From Thermoleophilia bacterium (lineage in GTDB: Bacteria > Actinomycetota > Thermoleophilia > Gaiellales > SKUG01), in contig JAGQUL010000141.1 in the NCBI GenBank assembly GCA_020438525.1, positions 1,904 through 11,092 of the forward strand: 9,189 nucleotides of DNA. The letters are read 5' to 3'. Shown piece by piece: positions 5,182 to 9,189 of the stretch (position 1 is its first letter; every line of letters starts with the position of its first letter). Both the position numbers and the translations under genes were made by a program. The notes below the pieces were generated by a model that was not told the DNA's origin, made no database searches, and saw only the letters and a list, made by a program, of their open reading frames with translations.

Positions 5182-7197
5182 TCAGCCGACGAGACGGAGC
5201 CCGGGCGGCCCGTCCGCGCCGTCGCGATCGTCGTCGCCCTCGCCGAACTCGAGCGGTCCGACGGGGAGCTCGACGACGAACGTGGCGCCCGCGCCCGGCG
5301 CCGAGAGCACGCGGATGGTGCCGTGCATCGCCTCGACGAGCTTGCGTGCGGTGAACAGCCCCAGCCCGGCACCGCCCACGCCGGAGCGCATGTCCACGTC
5401 GACGCGGTAGAAGGGGTCGAACACGCGCGCGTGGTGCGTCGCGTCGATGCCGGGCCCCTGGTCGCTCACGCTGATCGTGACGGTTCCGCCGACGCGCTCG
5501 GTGCCGATCGCGATCGGCGGCTCGCCGTACTTGAGCGCGTTCTCCACGAGCACGGCCACCACGCCGATGAGCGCGCGGCGGTCCGCGAGCACGAGCGTCT
5601 CGTCGGGGATGTCGACGATCACGTGCTCGAGCTCGTCCGCACGCTCCGGCAGCGCGACCTTGACGCGTCGCAGCGCGTCCTCGACCAGCGCGTCGACCCG
5701 CGCCGGGACGATCGACACCTCGACACGCTCGTTCGCGAGCTGGTGGTTGGTGAAGAAGGCGTCGGAGATCTGCTGGAGCTGGTAGGCGTGGTCGCGGATG
5801 ATCGAGATGAACTCGGTTCGCTGGCGTTCGGTGAGTTCGAGCTCCGGATTCACGAGGGTGTCCGAGAACCCGAGGATCGTCGTGATCGGAGTGCGCAGCT
5901 CGTGGGCGGCGGTGGCCATGAAGTTGCGCTGGGTCTGCTGGAGCAGGTCGGCCATGGTGGTGTCGCGGAACGTCTGCAGGATCCCGCCGCCGGGCATGGC
6001 GGTGACCACGAGGTCGACGACGAGCCCACCGCGGCCGCGGCCGACGGGAAGCGTGACGCGCCGCGTTCCGGGCAGCTGCTCCGCCCGCAGGAACTGGATC
6101 ACGGGATCGCGTACGTCGACGCGCTCGCGAGCGAGGCCGGTGAGCTGCTCGGCACCACGGTTCCAGTACTGGACGTTTCCCTCGTCGTCCCAGACGCAGA
6201 TGCCTTCGTCGAGCGTCTCGAGCGTGCGGCCGAATGCCTGTGCGGTGTCCTCGAGCTGTCCGACCTGGAGCGCGAGCTGCTCGGAGAGGCGGTTCACGCT
6301 CGATGCGAGCATGGCGAATCCGTCGTTGCCGCGCACGCGCATGCGGGTTCCGTAATCGCCGTCGGCGAGCGAGCGGACGCGACCTGCGAAGGCGCGCACG
6401 GTGCGGTTGGTGAAGAAGATCAGCAGCAGGAACGCGAGGACGGTGGCGATCGTCATTGCGCCGATCGCGGCGCGCACGTCACGGTCGATCTCGGAGAGCG
6501 CGTCCTTCTCGAGCGCGTTCGTCGACAGCGCGTGCAGCTGGTAGGACGGGTCGGACGTCAGCGAGCGCGAGTAGACGTGCAGGTCCATGCCGTCGACGGT
6601 GAGGTCCTGCAGTCGTGCGAGGTCGCGATCGACCGGACCGCCGACCTGGTCGGGGTCGATCGACTTCGGGAAGGTGTCGGAGGTGGCGATGAACCTGCCA
6701 TCGCGTTCGAGCGCGAACGGTGCCTCGTTGCCGGTCGCGTCGGACGCTCGTTCGAGCACGCCGTTGTCGACCGGCTTGTAGAAGGTGACCTGGGCCGCGC
6801 GGTCGCGCCCCTGGATGCGGATCGAGTACGAGATCGGTCCGGCGCCGGTCACGATCGAGTGGTCGACGGGGTCGCGCACCTCGTAGCGTATGTCGGGATC
6901 GTATGCGGCGAGCTGCTGGCTGACGGTATCGGAGTCGCCGTCGAGGAGCGCGACCCGGGCGGTGCGCGAGTTGACGAGGTCGTCGACGTGCTCCTTGAGC
7001 TGCGCCCGGTCCTCGCGGAAGGTCGCGTTGAGCGACTGGACGTTCTCGCGCAGGGCGATCTCGACGGTGTCGCGTGCGATCCGCCGAGGCACCTCGAGCA
7101 GCGCGAGATAGTCCACCACCACGAGCGCGACCAGCACCGCGACGGCAATCGCGGCGAGACGGATCGTGAAGGATGCGCGGCGGAAGATGCGAACCAT
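5182..7197 (-). CDS. Membrane sensor histidine kinase (HAMP-PAS-HisKA-HATPase)
   Basis: The predicted 671-residue kinase has a first membrane helix at about 12-33, an extracytoplasmic sensor domain of about 210 residues, a second helix at about 244-263 (TIATVLAFLLLIFF), HAMP to about 317, PAS at about 318-415 (LDEGICVWDDEGNVQYWNRG), and the H-box FMATAAHELRTPITTILGFS with phospho-acceptor H432. The ATPase domain has the N-box LVENALKYG (N553), G1 DQGPGID (D579) and G2 GGAGLGLFTARKLVEAMHG near 606. The sensor region has GRFIATSDTF, reminiscent of Cache/CHASE-type domains; the ligand is unknown. The ATG at 7197 is chosen because a charged tip and TM1 follow at once. A TAnnnT hexamer (TACCCT, 7211-7216 on the minus strand) could be a -10 giving a very short leader. 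No response regulator lies in the window; the next genes downstream encode the zinc-finger and CNBD proteins. Confidence 0.94.
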   Translation of the reverse strand: MVRIFRRASFTIRLAAIAVAVLVALVVVDYLALLEVPRRIARDTVEIALRENVQSLNATFREDRAQLKEHVDDLVNSRTARVALLDGDSDTVSQQLAAYDPDIRYEVRDPVDHSIVTGAGPISYSIRIQGRDRAAQVTFYKPVDNGVLERASDATGNEAPFALERDGRFIATSDTFPKSIDPDQVGGPVDRDLARLQDLTVDGMDLHVYSRSLTSDPSYQLHALSTNALEKDALSEIDRDVRAAIGAMTIATVLAFLLLIFFTNRTVRAFAGRVRSLADGDYGTRMRVRGNDGFAMLASSVNRLSEQLALQVGQLEDTAQAFGRTLETLDEGICVWDDEGNVQYWNRGAEQLTGLARERVDVRDPVIQFLRAEQLPGTRRVTLPVGRGRGGLVVDLVVTAMPGGGILQTFRDTTMADLLQQTQRNFMATAAHELRTPITTILGFSDTLVNPELELTERQRTEFISIIRDHAYQLQQISDAFFTNHQLANERVEVSIVPARVDALVEDALRRVKVALPERADELEHVIVDIPDETLVLADRRALIGVVAVLVENALKYGEPPIAIGTERVGGTVTISVSDQGPGIDATHHARVFDPFYRVDVDMRSGVGGAGLGLFTARKLVEAMHGTIRVLSAPGAGATFVVELPVGPLEFGEGDDDRDGADGPPGLRLVG

Positions 7198-7277
7198 GGT
7201 CGCTCGGTACAGGGTAGCGCACCATCGCTTGTTCCCGCAGATCCCGGTTCCTATTGCCCGTCCATCCGAACTTTCGC

Positions 7278-7326
7278 GAGGTTTCGCCGCCTCCGGTTCG
7301 CTCGGACGAGCAGTGTGAGTGCAAGG
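7278..7326. repeat. Direct repeat copy 1 (45 bp perfect core)
   Basis: Positions 7282-7326 are identical, base for base, to 7348-7392. Three further matching bases and one mismatch extend each copy leftward (7278-7281 against 7344-7347). The period is 66 bp with 21 bp of unrelated sequence between the cores. The core contains the small dyad GCTC-GGAC-GAGC. Both copies lie between the histidine kinase start and the 3' end of tRNA-Asn. Confidence 0.95.
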
Positions 7327-7343
7327 CGTCCCGACATCCGGGG

Positions 7344-7392
7344 GAGATTTCGCCGCCTCCGGTTCGCTCGGACGAGCAGTGTGAGTGCAAGG
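7344..7392. repeat. Direct repeat copy 2 (45 bp perfect core)
   Basis: Second copy of the same element, core 7348-7392. At its right end GAGTGCAAG (7383-7391) is followed at once by GAGTGCGAG (7392-7400), a small tandem duplication absent after copy 1. Neither copy contains tRNA-derived sequence, so these are not the usual att duplications of a tRNA 3' end. Confidence 0.95.
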
Positions 7393-7404
7393 AGTGCGAG
7401 GGAA

Positions 7405-7421
7405 GCCGTACTCGGTACGGC
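7405..7421 (-). terminator. Possible 3' hairpin downstream of tRNA-Asn
   Basis: GCCGTAC / GTACGGC form a perfect 7-bp stem with a 3-base loop, 45 bases past the tRNA 3' end. On the minus strand it is followed by CTTCCCTC, not a proper U-tract, so it may be a weak terminator, a processing signal or a protein site. Confidence 0.35.
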
Positions 7422-7465
7422 GACCGAGCAACGACGCAGCAATCGCGCTGGTCGTCCAGCGAAAG

Positions 7466-7537
7466 CTCCCCCGGCTGGACTCGAACCAGCAACCCCTCGG
7501 TTAACAGCCGAGTGCTCTACCATTGAGCTACAGGGGA
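7466..7537 (-). tRNA. tRNA-Asn, anticodon GTT
   Basis: The minus strand folds into a complete 72-nt cloverleaf. It has a 7-bp acceptor stem TCCCCTG / CGGGGGA with one T-G wobble, D arm GCTC-AATGGTA-GAGC, anticodon stem CTCGG / CCGAG with loop CTGTTAA (anticodon GTT), five-base variable loop GGGTT, and T arm GCTGG-TTCGAGT-CCAGC. The discriminator base is G and CCA is not encoded. It decodes AAC and AAU. Confidence 0.97.
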
Positions 7538-7568
7538 AGGTAGCGGACCCGCTATCGGCAGGTCGGTG

Positions 7569-7605
7569 CGTGGACATTAGCAGGAGCGCTCGACGACTGT
7601 CCACG
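7569..7605. repeat. Nested inverted repeat over the tRNA-Asn promoter
   Basis: Perfect 8-bp arms CGTGGACA (7569-7576) and TGTCCACG (7598-7605) flank 21 bp that contain the palindrome GAGCGCTC (7584-7591) almost at the centre. One arm includes the tRNA promoter -35 and the other overlaps its -10. It could be an operator for the adjacent DtxR/MntR-type regulator or another factor; it does not look like the IdeR iron box. Confidence 0.6.
7574..7603 (-). promoter_or_regulatory. Promoter of tRNA-Asn
   Basis: On the minus strand TGGACA (7603-7598, five of six matches to TTGACA) is separated by 18 bp from TAATGT (7579-7574). Initiation near 7567 would give a pre-tRNA leader of about 30 nt. The promoter lies inside an inverted repeat shared with the start region of the divergent metal regulator. 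Confidence 0.55.
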
Positions 7606-7639
7606 ACGCGCCCGGTGCGCAGTATGCGACGATGCGTGC

Positions 7640-8407
7640 GTGAGCACAGCCCATTCGCATACCGCCGACGAGTACCTGATGACGATCTGGCTCCTGGCCT
7701 ATCCGGTCGGAGAGTACGTTCCGTCGCGCCGAGGCCCGCAGCCGACCGCCGCGGCTCGGATCGCCGACCAGCTGGGCGTGTCGCGCGCCAGCGCCGGTGA
7801 GATGCTGAAGCGGCTCGAGGGTGAGGGCATGGTCGTGCGTGGCGAGCGCAAGGAGGCGGTCCTGACCGAGAAGGGACGACTGGCTGCGACGCGGATCGTG
7901 CGTCGCCACCGGCTGGTCGAGCGCCTGCTCACGGACGTGATGGGCTATGACGGTGCCGAGTCGCATGACAAGGCGGACGGCATCGATGCGGGCTTCGACG
8001 AGGAGATGGTCGAACGCCTGTACGAGCGGCTGGGGCGACCCGAGCGGTGCCCGCACGGCTACCCGATCGATGCGCACCACGAGCTGCGGGAGAACCCGAC
8101 GCTCAAGCCGCTCACCAAGCTCGATGCGGGCGCGACCGCGACGATCGTGCGGCTCGCCGAGCACGACGGCGAGCTGCTGCGGTTCTACTACGACGCCGGG
8201 CTCGTGCCCGAGACGGACGTGGAGGTCGTGGCCTGCGACTCTGCCGGCAACGTGACGATCGCGCTCGACGACGAGCACGAGCTGCTGCTCACGCTCGAGC
8301 AGGCACGCGGCCTGTATGCGCGCCCCGAGGGCGTTCCCGTGGTTCCGGCCGAGCCCGAGTGCTGGGGCTCGCGTGGTCCGCTGCGCGCGGTCACGTCGGA
8401 CGATTGA
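7640..8407 (+). CDS. DtxR/MntR-family metal-dependent transcriptional repressor
   Basis: The predicted 255-residue regulator binds a divalent metal and then DNA. It has an N-terminal winged helix (IADQLGVSRASAGEMLKRLE at about 41-60; wing VRGERKEAVLTEKG), the dimerization/metal domain (RRHRLVERLLTDVMGY) with CPHGYPID at 137-144, and a FeoA/SH3-like C-terminal domain (about 150-230, ATIVRLAEHDGELLRFYYDAG). By alignment from memory, DtxR ancillary-site ligands are kept (H90, E94, H109). The primary site reads E11, D113, D116 and A117 where DtxR has Met10, Cys102, Glu105, His106 and MntR has Asp8, Glu99, Glu102, His103. An acidic site fits manganese better than iron, but the last His is missing. 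The GTG at 7640 gives the usual MSTAHSHTADEYLMTIW start. There is no clear ribosome binding site; a TATGCG at 7623-7628 could drive a nearly leaderless transcript. Confidence 0.93.
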   Translation: MSTAHSHTADEYLMTIWLLAYPVGEYVPSRRGPQPTAAARIADQLGVSRASAGEMLKRLEGEGMVVRGERKEAVLTEKGRLAATRIVRRHRLVERLLTDVMGYDGAESHDKADGIDAGFDEEMVERLYERLGRPERCPHGYPIDAHHELRENPTLKPLTKLDAGATATIVRLAEHDGELLRFYYDAGLVPETDVEVVACDSAGNVTIALDDEHELLLTLEQARGLYARPEGVPVVPAEPECWGSRGPLRAVTSDD

Positions 8408-8416
8408 CCCGACGCC

Positions 8417-8860
8417 TCAGGTCGATTCGGCGCCGCGCATCTCCCAGAAGCCCCAGAGCAGGTACCAGCCGCCCCCGAGCAGCGCGCCGAGCAGCAGCAC
8501 CGGCACCTGATCGGCGACCGATGGGGCCTTGTCGGAGTCGTCGACGACTCCGCTGGCGATGAATGCGAAGGCTGCTGCCGATCCGGCGCCGCCGATCGCG
8601 CCGCAGATCGTGCGGATGATCACGCGACCGCGCCGGGAGTCGCCGGGTCGTGGCTCGGCAGGCAGCACGTGGAGCACCATGCCGATGAACGCGCCGAAGA
8701 GCGTGCCGAACAGGCCCCAGAGAAGGTCCTGCGTGGCCGCGACCGCGTTGGTGCCCGCGAAGATCCCGGCCAACACCGCGTCGCGTCGCACGGCCGGCAT
8801 GTCGACGGTCGTGTGGAGCCAGCGCTGCGGCTCGCGCTCCGACGACGGCATCGAGCTCAT
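8417..8860 (-). CDS. Small membrane protein of unknown function
   Basis: I do not recognise this 147-residue protein. It has a polar N-terminus of about 25 residues, then Gly/Ala-rich hydrophobic stretches at about 28-62 (probably two helices, LLWGLFGTLFGAFIGMVLHV in the second), 82-104 (GAIGGAGSAAAFAFIASGVV) and 117-140 (VLLLGALLGGGWYLLWGF). That suggests three to four membrane helices, with a charged loop between. No catalytic motif is visible. The ATG at 8860 overlaps the alanine dehydrogenase stop (ATGA), so it is probably translated with that gene. A link to alanine or nitrogen metabolism is possible only by context. It ends 9 bp from the stop of the convergent metal regulator. Confidence 0.8.
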   Translation of the reverse strand: MSSMPSSEREPQRWLHTTVDMPAVRRDAVLAGIFAGTNAVAATQDLLWGLFGTLFGAFIGMVLHVLPAEPRPGDSRRGRVIIRTICGAIGGAGSAAAFAFIASGVVDDSDKAPSVADQVPVLLLGALLGGGWYLLWGFWEMRGAEST

Positions 8861-9189
8861 GCGTGGACGACTTCGCCGAGCGCGTCGGCGAGCTCCACGT
8901 ACGGGATGCCGGTCGCTTCTGCGACATCCTCGTTCGTGACCTGACCCGCCACCACGTTGGCACCACGGCCGAGCACGATGTCGTCGAGCAGCGCGTCGCG
9001 TGCGCCGCTGTTGGCGAGCTTGAGCACGTACGGCAGCGTCACGTTCGTGAGCGCCATCGTGGACGTGATCGGCACCGCGCCGGGCATGTTCGCGACGCAG
9101 TAGTGGACGACGCCCTCCTCCTCGTACACCGGGTCGGTGTGCGTGGTGGGCCGGCTCGTCTCGAAGCAGCCGCCCTGGTCGATCGCCAC
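8857..9189 (-). CDS. ald: Alanine dehydrogenase, C-terminal part (5' end cut by window edge)
   Basis: This is the last 110 codons of an NAD-dependent alanine dehydrogenase, which interconverts L-alanine and pyruvate plus ammonia. The fragment starts inside the conserved VAIDQGGCFETSRPTTH block, whose Asp matches catalytic Asp270 of the Mycobacterium tuberculosis enzyme. It continues with VVHYCVANMPGAVPITST and ALTNVTLPYVLKLA, the signature of the NAD-binding and C-terminal catalytic regions. The normal start is off the window, so length and N-terminal residues cannot be checked. The stop overlaps the ATG of the downstream membrane protein gene. Confidence 0.95.
   Translation of the reverse strand: MAIDQGGCFETSRPTTHTDPVYEEEGVVHYCVANMPGAVPITSTMALTNVTLPYVLKLANSGARDALLDDIVLGRGANVVAGQVTNEDVAEATGIPYVELADALGEVVHA

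Noticed and set aside
7278..7392. CRISPR-like arrangement of two repeats with a 21-bp spacer
   Set aside because: There are only two copies, the repeat is longer than the spacer, there is no strong terminal palindrome and no cas gene nearby.
7251..7604. Minus-strand open frame with a repeated Leu/Arg-rich segment
   Set aside because: It passes through the tRNA-Asn gene, giving the usual tRNA-shadow peptide (MVEHSAVNRGVAGSSPAGG), and its repeated segment is just the 45-bp direct repeats translated.
4903..7800. 965-codon plus-strand open frame
   Set aside because: It runs antisense through the zinc-finger and histidine kinase genes, then through the direct repeats, the tRNA and the start of the metal regulator. 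No domain is recognisable.
8403..8426. Imperfect hairpin ATTGACC / GGTCGAT over the two convergent stop codons as a bidirectional terminator
   Set aside because: It has one wobble pair, a ten-base loop and no T-tract on either strand, and is too weak to call.

Overview
The window reads as a chromosomal segment of a high-GC bacterium, most likely an actinomycetote. The grounds are very GC-rich codons, GTG starts, four-base stop/start overlaps, a tRNA gene without an encoded CCA, a DtxR/MntR-type regulator with the CPHG motif, and an alanine dehydrogenase of the actinobacterial type. A deep-branching class such as Thermoleophilia is possible but only inferred. Most of the window is ordinary housekeeping and signalling DNA. 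I see no transposase, integrase, phage gene or CRISPR array.

Left part (1-2344). The minus strand carries rimP followed by nusA (ATGA overlap); nusA runs off the left edge. nusA has an acidic insert in its N-terminal domain and an unusual C-terminal Cys3His cluster. The rimP-nusA unit has an extended -10 promoter (about 1872-1880) and a leader of roughly 74 nt. That leader ends in a textbook intrinsic terminator whose U-tract stops one base before the rimP ATG. An alternative helix overlaps the terminator's 5' arm, so this looks like a transcription attenuator. A divergent promoter near 2010-2039 faces right into a long leader with overlapping dyads.

Middle (2345-5121). A plus-strand M4 (thermolysin-type) metalloprotease with all catalytic residues but no signal peptide is followed, tail to tail, by a minus-strand gene pair. 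The pair is a 75-residue zinc-finger protein whose stop overlaps the GTG start of a protein with a PqqD-like N-terminus and two cyclic-nucleotide-binding domains.

Right-centre (5182-7605). A membrane histidine kinase (TM-sensor-TM-HAMP-PAS-HisKA-HATPase) lies just upstream of that pair on the same strand and could share a transcript with it. Upstream of the kinase are two perfect 45-bp direct repeats, then tRNA-Asn(GTT) with a recognisable promoter. A nested inverted repeat spans that promoter.

Right part (7640-9189). A plus-strand DtxR/MntR-family metal-dependent repressor with a non-standard primary metal site is convergent with a minus-strand pair: alanine dehydrogenase (cut by the right edge) and a small unrecognised membrane protein, joined by an ATGA overlap.

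The best candidates for something undescribed are the rimP leader attenuator, the zinc-cluster tail on NusA, the kinase / zinc-finger / double-CNBD module, and the repeat and dyad structure around tRNA-Asn.
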